From contig CALSCP010000945.1 of NCBI GenBank assembly GCA_943704425.1, positions 193,820 through 257,819 on the forward strand: a DNA stretch of 64,000 nt, given 5' to 3'. Numbering within the stretch: position 1 is the stretch's first letter; each line of letters begins with the position of its first letter. Shown piece after piece: positions 25,296 through 37,864 of the stretch. This DNA is from Ministeria vibrans ATCC 50519. Its lineage: Eukaryota; Opisthokonta; Filasterea. Both the position numbers and the translations under genes were made by a program. Below the pieces are notes generated by a model that saw nothing but the letters and a program-made list of their open reading frames with translations, ran no database searches and had not been told where the DNA came from.

Positions 25296-25531
25296 AAAGA
25301 AAGAAAAGCTAATCAGAAATGTGAAATGAGGAATGAGATCAATGAGTTGACAAAAGTCAATCATTCACGAGAAACGAAAACGATGTTATTGGCTAAGAGG
25401 GCGTTTTCGCTTTTCAGCGATTTTTTATGTGTACTGGACTGGTGTTGGTTACTTGATCATTCAGAATACTATTACATTAATTCTATTTATAGTCCATCTC
25501 ACTCATACTTTGACTGGACGAGCCGCTCAGC

Positions 25532-26373
25532 TCATTCTTTGTCGACGACTTGCCCTTCTTCGTACTCGGTTGTGGCCGTGGGTCTCTTCAGCAACGGTGC
25601 ACCAGGGTTGCGATGGAGGTTCTTGCGACAGGCCCGCACAAATCCTTCGACGTCCGCAGGTGACACAAACACATTGCGAAAGTTGCCCTAATAACAATAA
25701 TTATAAAACATTTATATAATAAAAAAGTAGAACAAGGTCGGTGAGTGAGTCCATGTATACCAAAAGAATGGTGTTAGAAAGAGGATGCAAGATGCGGTGT
25801 GGGGCGTACATGACGGCGGATGGTGACGCGGTTCTCAAGCGAAGAGGTAAACTTGAGTCCTGTCATGTAGATAAATCCAGGATCTGCCATAACCTCAATC
25901 ACTTCCTCGATGGGCAACGACCAGGTGATGAGGCCCAAGTAGATGTCGATGTGAGTTGATCTGGGACGAATACGAGCGGGTTTTCAGTGTTGAGATATTG
26001 TGGGAATGTTTTCAGATGACATTGGAAGGTAAAAGTGAAACAAGGCAAAGAAACTAACCTAACGGCCAAGCGCCGCGGCATGATGCAGCCCAGGAGCGGA
26101 ATGATGATGGCCCATGCAATGAGGATGGAATAGCCGGCTGAGTTGGGCACCTGCGAGCTGGAGAAGAACCAGGCGGCCATGGCGATGTTGAGGGCAGCGA
26201 CGAAGACCAGGAGGACGACGATCCACGAGGCATACTCGCTGGAGCACGAGAATCTAACGGGGAACGGGAGGAGGGGGATGAGAGAAGAGATGAGACGACT
26301 AATGAATGACTAATCGTTGATCGTACTCCTCATCGGGAATTCGGCGACGACACGAGCACTTTCCGCCACACAT
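25532..26373 (-). CDS. Two-TM membrane protein with PH-like C-terminal domain
   Basis: Exons complement(26327-26373, 26059-26253, 25810-25960, 25532-25687), 182 residues in frame. A Cys-rich start (MCGGKCSCRRR) is followed by two hydrophobic helices (WIVVLLVFVAALNIAMAAWF and YSILIAWAIIIPLLGCIM). Then comes a beta-rich region: IYLGLITWSLPIEEVIEV, TGLKFTSSLENRVTIRRH and NVFVSPADVEGFVRACRKNL. The last segment resembles the end of bacterial-type PH (bPH/YdbS) domains that follow two TM helices. The family call is inference; no enzyme motif is present. Confidence 0.65.
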
Positions 26374-26635
26374 GCGAGAGATACGATGGCACAGAGACTA
26401 CCTGTCTGTTCGAGGGAACGCACTGCTTCGACTGAGAGGAAAGATTAATTCTATTTAATCATTATTATTTTTAATTTTTATTATAATAATTAAATTAAAT
26501 TTTTATTATTTTTGTATATTTTTAACGGCAGTAAACAATAATGACACTATGACTCAAATAATTTTAAATTCGTCTCAAATAATTACTATTAATTATTATA
26601 AAATTAATACATAAAATAGCAATGAAACTGTGAAA
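26374..26635. other. AT-rich intergenic space
   Basis: Mostly AT repeats with no coding signal. It separates the two-TM gene start from the kinase stop. Confidence 0.6.
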
Positions 26636-28359
26636 CTACTCATTCTCCTCCAACACCCGCAACACCTCGCGCATGGTAGGTCTTCTCACTGCCTCCCTGT
26701 GCCAACATGCACGCATCAACGCCGCCAACCACGCTTCGCACGAATCGGGTATCTTAGGGCGTCGCCCGGCCACCACTGCCTCAAACACAGCGTGCGCTGG
26801 CATGTCCTTGAACGGTGTCTTGCGCGCCACCATCTCCCACAACAGTACTCCAAACCCATACACATCCACTGCCGCCGACGCCAATTCACCACCACTGACA
26901 TTTCGTGCAATGAGCATCTCGGGTGCAAGCCAGGCAGGCGTGCCCCGCAGTGCGCCACTTGTGCCCACATGGGATGTCGAGACACGAGCAAACCCAAAGT
27001 CCGCCAATTTCGCCGTCACCGATCCAACCGTGAGACTGCTCAGCAACACATTAGCGCTCTTCACATCCCGATGCACCACCTGTGCCGCGCGCGAATGCAA
27101 ATAGTGCAGTCCACGCGCCACATCCGCAGCCAGTGCGCTCAGAGACACACCCGTAAGCGCAAAAGACGGCACTCGCAACGCACTGTGCAACGTCCCACCC
27201 ATCATATACTCCATGACCAGCACCACATCATGACACGCTCCATAGTCCAAACACACGCCAAGCAACTGTACCACATTGGGATGACGCAACGACCACATCA
27301 CACCCGCTTCAGCGCGAAAATACTCTCCGTCACGCACACTCACTCCCGCACGCAGTCGCTTTACCGCCACCCGCATCTCCGCAAACCTTCCCAAAAACAC
27401 CTCCCCAACGGCACCCGTGCCCAGTCGTGCGCTTTCATCCACTTCAATCGCCTCTTCATCCAACTCATAGCATGTCACTGTCGCCAATACTGCTTCAAGC
27501 TGTGCCACACGTCGCTCACTCGCGCGACACTCTTCTTCCAATTGTTTAATGCGCTCTTCCAGCTTTCCAGTGCGCTGAAAACCCCGTCATATTAGTTATC
27601 TGTATTTTTCGTTACGTCGTATGTACTATGTACCTCACGTACAGCCTGTGCCGCAGTTGTTTGGGTTGTTGTTGGTACTGTTGCAGTTGATGGTTTTGGT
27701 GGTTTTACATTGGACGATCGCAGAAGGGACTGCTCCGCCTGAGATGCAGTGTACGAGCGCAACCAGCCACTAGCAGCGACAAGAACCCGATTGATTTCGC
27801 CCGTGTCACTTAGTCCGGCACGACGAAGAAGTGTTTGAGCGCGTATGCGAGCCAGGGAACAAAACTGAAGCACCGAATTTACCCCAAGACGATTTAACGA
27901 GACACACAACGATTCCGCCTGACAAACTCGACGTCCGCGCAACCACAACAAGAGCGATTCCTCTTCGGCGGCAACGCTAGGCACACTTGCAAGAGCATCT
28001 CCTACAGCGGCAACGGCCGTCTCCGCCACAGTGGTGGAGGAGGGAGAGAGAGGCGCCAATGGACCAACGTCGCCGTCGTTGTCGTCGTCGTCGTCCGCTG
28101 TCGCGTCGCTCACTTCAATCCCATCGTCGCGCGACATGACATGCACTCGCCGATGATGCTCCAACGTTGCTCCAATGGTTCTGGCACTCGTCATTGGCTG
28201 AGCGGCTCGAGGAAGCGAACTTGACCATCTCGGCTGTGACGACAGCAAAGAAGATGAAACGGAAGTCGAAGCTGCCCGTTTTTGCCCATGCGACCGTTGC
28301 TCCAACAAGTCAACTTCGTGTTCTAGCGTCTTGATGCTGGGTGCGCCGGTGCGGGGCAT
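26636..28359 (-). CDS. Tyrosine-kinase-like (TKL) protein kinase
   Basis: Exons complement(27634-28359, 26636-27574), 554 residues. The N-terminal exon has low complexity and a helical, SAM-like segment (VCQAESLCVSLNRLGVNSVL ... LLRRAGLSDTGEINRVL). A short coiled coil (EERIKQLEEECRASERRVAQ) leads into the kinase. Motifs seen: G-loop RLGTGAVGEVFLG, VAVKRL with the ATP lysine, catalytic HRDVKSANVLL, DFGFA, APEML and the DVYGFGVLLWEM helix F. This is a complete and probably active TKL-family kinase. HRDVKSAN suggests Ser/Thr specificity. Confidence 0.9.
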
Positions 28360-28480
28360 TATCAATCACAAAAAATAATAGAAAAAGATTTAAGAACGTT
28401 CCATAATCAATCACAAACGAAAAGCGACAACATAAATAAAGAAAGGAAGCGAAATGTACAATAAAATATTGAATATCTCT

Positions 28481-30819
28481 TTATACTACAGACCAAACTC
28501 TCGCAGTCTTATCAGCACTCGACGTGGCAAACATTGTCCCTTCAGGATGCCACCGTGCCTGCACAATCTTTCCAGAGTGCGTTGCCACAATCGACGATTC
28601 GAACGTCTAAAAAATCGAAATCAATCACTATCAATCAAAACAAACACACTGATAATTATATTAATTATTATTATTATTATTTTGTCACTACCGCCATGTC
28701 AGTAAGACACACTGAACCATCGTAGGAAGCAGTGAGCAACCATTTTGAATCAGGCGAAAACCTACTCCACTCAAAATTAACACATTGAAAACAAAAACAA
28801 GAACATACCTCACAGAGCGCACATCACTCGAATGAACATCCAACGATCGCACATACGACCCATTTGCGTAGTCAAACAAATGCACGCCACCAGCACCACC
28901 ACTTCCACTATAGCTAGCAGCATCATTGCCACTCACAGCCAACCATTTTGTGTGTGCGTCCACATCACACGCAAGCACTGCTCCCAAAGGACTGTCTCGC
29001 TGGAGATCAAACACACGCACACACGTCTCACTGCGCAAATCCCATTCGCGCACAGTCCCATCAAGCGCACCACTCAGCACCGAGTGACTTGGGCTCGCAA
29101 GCACACTTGACACATGATCGGAATGCCCTTTGAACACACTCACACACGTCCCACGCCCCACATCGCTTGTCCGCACAGCACAGTCCCCCGCTCCCCCACT
29201 CACTACCATTTCATCACCCTTCACAAACACCACATCGCGCACTGTGCCGTCGTGCACCCACATCTCTCGCTCTGCATCAACACACAGCTCATTCGCATCC
29301 ACTCCACTCGTGTACCCAACTCGCGCCACTCGCACACTCTTGTCATTCGACCCACTCGCAATCAGCCTCCCACTGCCACTCCACGCCGCACAGTAAACTG
29401 ACCCGTCGTGATACTTATCCCTCTACGCATCACACACTCTAATCAGACCTCAAACACCTCATATACTTCCATCTTTTTTACCTTTGCAAGCACAGTGAGT
29501 GGTTCGTCGCTCGCACTGCTATCGGGCACTGCACACACTCGCAGTGAGCGTGAGTTTGCACCCACCGCCAAGTGTGTTCCATTGTGGGAGAACGACACAC
29601 AGCGCACCGGCTGAGCATCGCGGAGTACGCCACAGCAGTGGAATGGGCGCGAGAGCAGGGAGCGAGATTCACTCCAACGAGCAGACGTCGCCGGAGCAAC
29701 TGCTGCCAGTGTGTTGTACAGCTGTTCCCTTTCTTTTTCTTCTTCTTCTTCGTCTTCGTTTTGCTGTAGTTGTTGTTGTCGCTCTTGCAGTGCCACCCGA
29801 GTGCGCTCGCGTGCTGTCTCCATGGCCGCGCGCAGTCCACTGTCCGTCTCGTCTGCGTTGGCTGCCAGTCGTTGTGAACTACGAGTCGCGCTTGCCAGTC
29901 GCACCACGCTGGAGCACAGTGGTGTGTCGCCTTCTGCTGCGACTGTTGCAATCTTGTGTTCCTCCCGCTTCTCTCTGTCCCCTTCAATTCTCGCCTTCTC
30001 TTCCGACTGCAAACGCTCTGCCCGAATTCGCTCTGCTCGTGCTTGCTCCACGCGCTGTCTTGCCTCCTCTTCCTTGTTCTGTTCGTCTACACTGCTTGCG
30101 CCACATAGATGCATAAGATGCCCGCGAGACACGACATAGGGCCAGTCGAGGACGTCGACGTTGACGTCCGCCTTGCCAGTGAGCGCGCGCGAAAACAACG
30201 GGACGATCTCAACAAAACACCGCTCGCGACCGATCGCTACAGTCCAATCGTCAAACTCGGTGTGTGGCGGCTCATCAGCGGTCTGCGGTGATGGATGGCT
30301 TAGAAGGAAGCAGAGACGCTCGAAGTCGCTGTCGCTGACGCTGGACAACTCACGTAAGCGAGTCAACACTGACACAAGTTGACTGACGAGGCGAGGCGAC
30401 GACACGCCGCGTTCGCTGCACGCCCCAATAATGCCAGAGTCGGCATCAGCTCCGTCGCCTGTCTCGCCGATAGCCTCGTCGTCTGTGACGCCGCCGTCGT
30501 CCACAATCTCAAAAGCGTCGTTGAAACCGTTGCCAAGCAACTCGAAAAACTGTGCGCGCAACAGGCAACGCTTCATGGCCGGAAAGACTTCGGGCCACTG
30601 GCAAAGATGCTCACTCTCTCGCATCGGGGCAATAAAGTGAAGCGCCGACGCCCAACGACCGTCCAGGATGCATGCACGCAAAAACCGTACTTCTTCGCTT
30701 CCCTTCACACACTCCTCCAAATGCGCCTCCCTCTCAAGGCTCCTGGCAGTGCCCACATAGCCGCGCTCGTACAGATACCCGAGGACTAGTTGATCTAGAT
30801 TCGAGAGGATAGTCGCCAT
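28481..30819 (-). CDS. WDR47: WDR47-like LisH/CTLH and WD40 repeat protein
   Basis: Exons complement(29482-30819, 28809-29422, 28692-28761, 28481-28606), 715 residues in frame. The N-terminus is LisH/CTLH-like (LVLGYLYERGYVGTARSLER, then FLRACILDGRWASALHFIAP). A long Glu/Arg-rich coiled coil leads to seven WD repeats. YHDGSVYCAAWSGSGRLIAS, HSSDVRSVRFSPDSKWLLTA and the final ADKTARVW match the C-terminal repeats of WDR47 (nemitin). WDR47 binds CAMSAP-type microtubule minus-end proteins and acts in cilia and axons. The assignment rests on WD-repeat wording plus the LisH start. Confidence 0.8.
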
Positions 30820-30942
30820 GAACAAGAAAATAATTAAAAGAGATCGTCATGAATAAGATTGTCGAAAACCTTTCTTCTTTTCACTTTTCAGTGAGTTTTC
30901 ACTTTCTTTTTCGTCTTTTTGACTGAATACGAACAAATTCCC

Positions 30943-32140
30943 ATGAGATCTATCGTGTACCTCACGTTGTGCCTCTACATGGCGTCGGCAAGCGAAATGT
31001 ACGCTGTTCTCTGACATTCCTTCGCCTAAACATTTTTGTTTTTTTTCGTTTCTCGTTTTCAGTGTTTCGCTCAATGGCAATCTGCAAATGGAGGCCAAGG
31101 CGGGCGGCAGCGTCGTGGTGTTGGCTCCCACCAGGGTCCAGGGGTTGGGTGTCGCCACAGTGAGCAGTCTGGCCGCAGAGCTGGTCGATATCAACGCAAA
31201 CATGGCGCGACTCGAAGCAGAAGTGGCGGACGGCTGTTGCACGGTCGCCCTCGACAGTATCAGCCTTGTGGGCGACCCCGTGGCCCTCGACATGTCCCCC
31301 TGGTCCGAAACAACGCTTGTTCGCAACGATGTGACGGTCAGCTCAAACAGTGCACTTGCGTCGCTGACGGGACTCAACAGACTGTGTACTGTCAAGCGAC
31401 ACATCACGATCCACTCCAACCCAGTGATGACCAGCCTGAATGGCCTCTCTCGTCTGACCATTGTCAATGGTGACCTTGACCTTGAAAATCTCGGGGCCCT
31501 CATCTCACTGCGGGATCTCGGCTCGCTGTTGACCGTCGACGGCAACCTTCGTCTCTCACAACTCCAGCACCTCGGGTCGCTCACTGGCCTCGAATTGCTC
31601 GGCTCCGTGGGTGGCAATTTTCACCTTGAACTCCTCCCTTCTCTCACTACCCTGGGCGCTGCGTCGTCGCTCACCACCATTGGCGGCAATCTCCAACTCA
31701 GCAGTCTCACTCAACTCAGCTCGCTCTCTCTCGACTCTCTCCAGCTCATCTCGGGCTCTCTGTCCATCACCGACGCAGATCTCGTCACCACATCATTCCC
31801 CGCTCTGCAGCGCATTGAAGGCAACGCCTTATTCAGCATTGGATCGACGGCCGAGCGTCTCTCGCTCCCTCTTCTCACCCACATTACAGGCAACCTTCAA
31901 ATCTCCCTCAACACCAATCTGCACACCGTCGACGCCTTTGCTGTCGCCTCCCTCGGCGGAACCCTTCGCATCACCTTCAACGCTCTTACCAGTCTATCCT
32001 TCCTCGACTCCCTCCGCTCCTTTTCCGGCCCCCTCGACATCTGGGAACCCTCTGCCTCCATCTGCAACTCCACTCTGGTCCGTCTCACTGCTCTCGCCTC
32101 CTCTGCCTCCGTCAACGTTGGCCAGATTAACAACTGTTAA
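30943..32140 (+). CDS. Secreted leucine-rich protein with receptor-L-domain-like repeats
   Basis: Exons 30943-30998 and 31063-32140, 377 residues. The first exon encodes a signal peptide (MRSIVYLTLCLYMASASE). The rest is about ten irregular repeats of 22-27 residues of the type LxSLxGLxxLxxVxGxLxIxxN, for example SLNGLSRLTIVNGDLDLENL. This pattern is that of receptor L domains or bacterial-surface-like LRRs, not of cytosolic LRRs. There is no TM segment or GPI signal, and the protein ends in a Cys. The role is probably extracellular binding. Confidence 0.75.
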
Positions 32141-32333
32141 ATTAGTATCGTCATTAAAAATCAAACCCATATTAATACTAGGATATTATGTCGTAATAAA
32201 ATAAAAATAATAATAATAGTAATAATAATTATATATTTTTATAAATAAATTTATTATTACTAATATTAATTACTATTATTATTATTAAAAATAATTGTTA
32301 TTGCTTCTTTCAAATCAAATTGTTTATCATTCA
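32141..32333. other. AT-rich intergenic space
   Basis: ATT/AAT repeats; no gene signal. Confidence 0.6.
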
Positions 32334-33266
32334 ATGGATTCAGATCACTCAGAGGAACCCCCACAAGAACAAGAAACCAGCCTTAGTGACACAGTCAAGG
32401 CTTTGGGCGGGACGTTCAATGGCGCCTTCAGTGTACGCTGAGGGGAGAACACTCAAAAGCAAAAATAATATTATAATAATAATAATAATTCTCCAGCAAC
32501 TCTCTAAGACCCTTTCTCAAACCGTGGAGATTACAGGCGCCATGAACGGTCTCTTGGAACAGCTTCTTGTTTCCAACATGCACATCGGTAGAATACAAAA
32601 TTGAGTGTCGTTTGATCGAAACTCAGTTGTGTAGATTGCTCGATTGGCCCAACGGACACGCCCGACTCCTACACGGTGACAGTGACGTCGCGAAACACCT
32701 CTCCGTTCGATGTAGCCTCTGTGAGTCACACGCTGGCGCTCGCGACTGCCGCCACCGCGACAGCAGTGCCGTTCGACGACGACCACAGCAGTCGAGCCCC
32801 GTCCCCTCTCAACAGTCTCCACCACACCATCGACACGCACCGCATCTCTCTGAAAGGCGCCCCTTCATCTACACTGACTCCTCTTGTACTCACCGCCACC
32901 CTCACCGTCCTCAATCCAACGAGCGGCAAAGCACACCACAAACAAGCAACTGCGACTCTGTCTCGTCTTGCTCAATGCACCTGTACCGCAAGCGCTCCAC
33001 AGCACCCTCACTTAGTCGAACCCCTCTACGACCATCACACAACATCAGTCGACGCAATGGCACTGCGACATCTCTTCCGTCTGTCGCCACTCAACGCTAT
33101 CCAGCGCCATCTTCACCTTCACATTGCTCACCCTCCATCCACACTCTCCGTCACTTTCACTGTCCTCGACACTGACCCAACTCGCACCGACGCAGTGCTC
33201 GTTGTACCGCTCACGGATGATCCCTCGGCGGCGCTATTCGCCCAAGAGCTGAGTGCATTGTTATGA
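32334..33266 (+). CDS. Unknown soluble protein with helical start and beta-rich domain
   Basis: Exons 32334-32432, 32497-32587 and 32635-33266 join in frame, 273 residues. The N-terminus is acidic, then a helix QQLSKTLSQTVEITGAMNGL. The third exon is rich in Thr, Ser, His and hydrophobic residues in alternating strands (SYTVTVTSRNTSPFDVASVS, LVLTATLTVLNP, LSVTFTVLD), like an Ig/FN3-type or adaptin-ear-like beta sandwich. No motif identifies it. The end ALFAQELSALL is helical. Confidence 0.55.
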
Positions 33267-33291
33267 AGAAGTAATAAAAAATTGTATTTTA

Positions 33292-36200
33292 TCACTTGTC
33301 GTTCGACAGGAGACTGTAGTCGTGAACGGGACGGATTTTGACCGCAGTATGGCGGCCATGGCGGGGGGATCTTGGGGTGCGGGAGGTGGCAGAGGAAGGA
33401 GAGGAAAGAGAGAGGCCGTTTGTGGTGGGGGTGGTGGTGCTGGGGGAGGAGGAGGAGGAGGGGGAGGAAGGAGGGGGAGGAGATAGGGGTTGGAGGGGAG
33501 AGGGAACGGCGGTGGAGGGAGGAGGGGAGAGGGCTTTGGTGCGTGGCGGTGTGGATGTGAGTGTGGATGTGAGTGTGGGCGTAGGTGTAGATGTGGGTGT
33601 GGGTGTGGGTTGCGGTTGAGCGGGTTGTGGTGGCAGTTGGGGTTGAGCAGATTGCGGGTGTTGTAGGAGAGGATGTTGCGGCTGAGAAGAAGGCGGTTGC
33701 TGGTAATGCTGATTTGGTTGCTGCTGTTGCTGATGCTGATGTTGTTGCTGCTGTTGGAACATTTTCATTTGCTGGTATTGTTGCTGTTGCATCATTATGG
33801 CGACCTTCTGCTGTTGTTGTTGCTGATGCTGTTCGCGCATCATCAAATACTGTAGCATGAGCATCTTCTGGCTAGGTGTCATTTCAGGGCATTGCTGCTG
33901 CAGAAGCATCATGGCACTAAACACCGATGGTGACATAGCAGCAGCGACAGCAGCCACATTCGCTGCAGAGGTAGCGTCGGTGGTGGGAAAGGGCGGCGCA
34001 CTCTCGACAGGCGCGTTGCCGTCGGTGCTCCAGCGGGGGGCACTGGCGACGACTCCCGCTCCTGTTTTAATTGTTGGTGTTGCTACTGCTGCTGCTGCTG
34101 TTGCTGCTGTTGGTGGTGTTAGTGGCAGTGATGTTGTTGTTGTCGATGGCGTCGAGGGAGACGTGGATGTGGTGCCGTTAGAGCTGCTGGTGGTCGTAGA
34201 CATAAAGGGCGTCGCGTGTACATTGAACTTGGACGCGGCCGACGCAGACTCACTGTCGTCTGCGGACGCAGAGCCATTCGCGCCCATGTCGACGGTAGGC
34301 AGAAGCTGTGACTGCGGTTGCGGTTGTGATGCGTATGGAGCATAGTTGGTCGGCGTACTGTTCATACGCGGCGAAAAGTTGTTTAGCAGCTGCTGCTGAT
34401 GCTGTTGGTGGTATTGCGCTTGTGCAAGATACTGGGTTTGTTGCTGAGGAGACACGGCAGACGAAGCTCCAACGGCCGCCGTGCTGTTGGCGTAGTAGAG
34501 GAGCTGCTGTTGAGTAAGCGTGTTGGGATTGACATAGGCTGCGGCAGCGGCTGCTGCTGCTGCGGCGGCGGCAGCGGCAGACGTTGCATGAGTGTTAGCG
34601 GGCGCGGATGTGCCCATGGGAGGCCAGCCAGCAAGACCCGCTGCGCCAGGCAACACAGATGCTTGGGATTGATGTTGCTGCTGTTGCTGCTGCTGCTGCT
34701 GTTGCTGCTGTTGCTGCTGCAGTTGTTGTTGTTGTAGGTACGCCAGCTGGTGAGGCGAGTACATGGGCATCAGGGGAACTGCTGCAGTCGGGTCAGCAAC
34801 CAGAGGTGCTCTCGCGGCATCCGCGGTAGTCACAGAAGGATCGACTACCTGACGGTCCACACCGCCCTCCTTCTTCCTGTCCTCTTCCGCCGCCGCCGCT
34901 GCTGCTGCTGCTGCTGCTGCTGCTCCCGCTGCTTCCTCCTCTTGCTGGCGCTTGGTCGCAGCTAAGGCTTGCTCTTGGAGCTGCTTTGTCTTCTTGCGCT
35001 GCTCTTCCTCTTCCTCCTCTTGCTCCTCCTTGGCACGCGCTGCAGCCTTTTCTTCCTCCTGTTGTACCTTGGCTGCTTGATCAGCAGCACGTCGTGCCAA
35101 CTCCACAAAGGTGATGGCAGAGCTCATGCTGGGCAGCTTGAGTCGCGCTTTGGGAGGATCATTGCGCGGAGCCGCCGGCTGTGGTTCAAGGCCCAGAGGA
35201 CGTAAAGGATCGGGACGTGCTGCGGCCGCCGCTGCCTGGCTCTGTTCATCGGCAGCTGTGGACACAATGGTGTCAATGCGAGCACTGAGAGCCGAAGCAA
35301 TGCGTGCGTCGCTGAGTGGTGAGGCACCAGTACTAGCGCGAGGATTCGAGCGACTGGGAAGACGCACGGTGAAGGGGCAGCGAGGCAACGGAGGCGGCGC
35401 GGGACGCTGAGCAACGACGGCGGCCGCAGAGCGACGAGTTGAAGCGGCAGAGGCAGCAGTGGCGGTAGCAACGGTACTGGTGGTAATGAGAGTCGCGGCA
35501 GCACTTGTGGTTACAACGGACACAGATGGCTTCTTGGTGTTGGAATGCTCGCGGGTCTTGGAAGGTGCGGAAGCGGTAGTTGCAGCACTCGCAGGCCTCA
35601 CGGTGGGCTTGGCGGTGCGTCGCCAGTCGGTTGAGGCGTCGGCGGCTACAGCAACGGGTGCTGCTGAGCGAGACGATGATGCTGGAGTAGCAGAGGCAAC
35701 AGTGGTAGAACTGCTGTTGTTGCTGCTGTTGGTGTTGGTGGCGGGAGCGGGAGCGGGAGCGGGGGCGGTGGCGGTGGCGGTGGCAGACGGAGTGGCCCAG
35801 ACAGAGGAGCGGGTGGGTACGGAAGATGAGTCATCGTCGTCGGTTCGACGCATAATGCGCACCGATGACTCGTCGCGACTGTTGCTTGTGCGTCGTCGCG
35901 CCGACGCCGCTGACCCTGTCGCTGGTCCTGTTGATGCACCGCTCGCTGCGCTGTCCTTGGCTTCGGGAGAACCACTTGAGCCCCACAAGTGACGCGACGC
36001 GTCAGTGCCACTACCACGCGACGCCTGACGGCGGCTAAACGTGTCGGTGCCCACACTGAGTCGCTGTTGTGGCGATGTCGGGCCCTTTGACGACGAAGTC
36101 ACCAACAAGGGTTCGGCAGGGGGTGTGGGCTTGCGGCGCACTTCGAGAGCGGCGAGTTTCTCGAGAGCGCGACGTTTAGTTTCGGCTTCGCGCTCAGCCT

Positions 36201-37646
36201 GTTCGCGTTCACGACGAGCACGCGCAGCCTCGGCACGGGCACGCATCTGCGTCTCGTAGTCGGACAGGTCGGCGGGAGTTTGCTCGGGAGAATTTGCGGC
36301 AGCAGTGGGAGCGGCAGTACGAGAAGCTGCGACAGTCGGAGGGGGAGTACTGGTCGACGACGGAGGGGCGCCGGACGGGCGCGCACGGATGGTGACGGGC
36401 GCCTGTTGCTGCTGTTGTCTTAAAAGGGCACGTGTTGACAATAATCCACTGGCATTGCTGGCAATGGTGGGACGGGGCGGAGGAATGTCGACGGCAACAA
36501 GTCGTTCGGTCGTCGAGCGTGCCTTGGTCGCAGACGAGACCGACGACGACGATAGTGAGGAGGGTGCTGCCTTTGGCGCAGACGACGATGCCGCTGCCCG
36601 TTTCTTTGCGGGTTCTTCAGCAGGAACGTCTTCGACGAGGTCGCCCCACGCAACCTTGGTGCTCTTCTTGGGCGCCACCTTCTGAGAATCGGGTTCCTTT
36701 TTCGTCGCAGGTGGAATTGCACTATTTTTCTGCGGCTGCTTGATAGGCTCGTCGCCAAAAATGGGTTCGTCAAAGTCCATGTCTTCGCTGGCAAGCCACT
36801 CCGAGTCGAGTGCCGATGTGGTCGTCTTCTCAATGGCTTCGGCACGCACGGTGGAGGGACGAGCGGCGCGTCGAGAGCTGTTGCCGCTCAAAGACGCGGC
36901 TGAGGCAGAGGCCGAGCCGGACGTGGACGAGGAGGCGCTGCCAGCCTTCACGGCGCCCAACGAAGGAAACTCGCGTGCGCTCAATACAGCGTCGACGGCG
37001 GGCGTGTCCGAAAGGGTGCTGGACACATTCCACGACCGCACGGGCGCCGGCGCAACCGACGCCCCGCTGTTGCTCGCACCGCCAGCACCGGCCGCGGCAG
37101 CGCTCCCGGCCGCGGCAGCTCCAAGCGGCTGGGCTGTGGTAGACGCTGCTGCTGCAGTCGCCGCCGCCGCCGATGCCACCGCTGCCGCCGACGACGTGGC
37201 GCCAACGTCGTCGCCGGCGTGGAGCGATGCGTCGCCCTCGACAAGTTCCTTCGCGAGCATGCTTGCCGACAGAACCTGCCCTTTCAGCGCAGACACCACG
37301 CCTACACCACACCCAAAGACGTGTCAGTAAGCGCAAAAGACAGCCCCGGACGCATCCACACGGCCATGGCGCGCACAAACGAATATTCTTTTTTTTTATC
37401 AAGCACTTCCCCCACAAAAAAACGTGCAAATAAATTCCGACCATCGCCGCGCATGAGTGGAGGCGGACACACATGCACACGGGCGTGTCTGGCAGCGGTA
37501 CAGGACGCAGGGCAGGCAGCACAAGCAAGAATCCCCTCTAGATCACCTTTTGTGCGACTGGGCGCACCCAGCGTCCCCTTGGAGCGCATCCCGGACGTAT
37601 TCGTCGCGCCAGCGTCCAATGACGGTGTATCTGAATCGCCGCTCAT
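33292..37646 (-). CDS. Very large low-complexity Q/A/S-rich protein, unknown function
   Basis: Exons complement(37547-37646, 33292-37301) give 1369 residues. The donor AAAG|GTGATC and the acceptor after CTTACTGAC...GTGTAG keep phase. The N-terminal region has SAREFPSLGAVK and TKVAWGDLVED, short motifs reminiscent of mRNA-regulatory scaffold proteins with FPSL-type linear motifs. Charged coiled coils follow (RAEAARARREREQAEREAET and a Glu/Lys/Gln block), then several poly-Gln, poly-Ala and Pro runs. No folded domain is seen. It could be an RNA-granule or translation-linked scaffold; that is inference. The last exon encodes over 97% of the protein. Confidence 0.65.
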
Positions 37647-37825
37647 TCAATAACTAATAATAAATCTAATTATTTATTATTCTAAACTAAATCTTCATAC
37701 TATTTTTTTTCTGGCTGACTCAGCGTCTCTTTGCCTCTCTCTTGTAACATTGTTTGATCCTACTGTCTACTGAGCTCGATCAAGGCTGTCTAGTTAGTAT
37801 ATACTCGTTTTCATGTCGGTCGAGG

Positions 37826-37860
<35 letters not shown>

Positions 37861-37864
37861 AACA
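37647..37864 (+). repeat. Intergenic space ending in a long poly-A run
   Basis: About 30 consecutive A lie at 37828-37858, six bases before the RBM39-like start codon. The rest is AT-rich with no coding signal. The run could be a retroposed poly-A trace or simple slippage. Confidence 0.7.

Noticed and set aside
33338-36685. Several plus-strand frames opposite the 1369-residue gene
   Set aside because: Antisense shadow of CAG/GCN-rich coding sequence; composition only.
36830-37528. Cys/Arg-rich minus-strand frame in another phase
   Set aside because: Overlaps the well-phased start of the large gene and breaks its intron; no family resemblance.
37302-37646. A 114-residue unspliced minus-strand protein
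   Set aside because: Its first 33 codons are exon 1 of the large gene. The rest is better explained as an intron because of the AAAG|GTGATC donor and CTTACTGAC branch site with exact phase.
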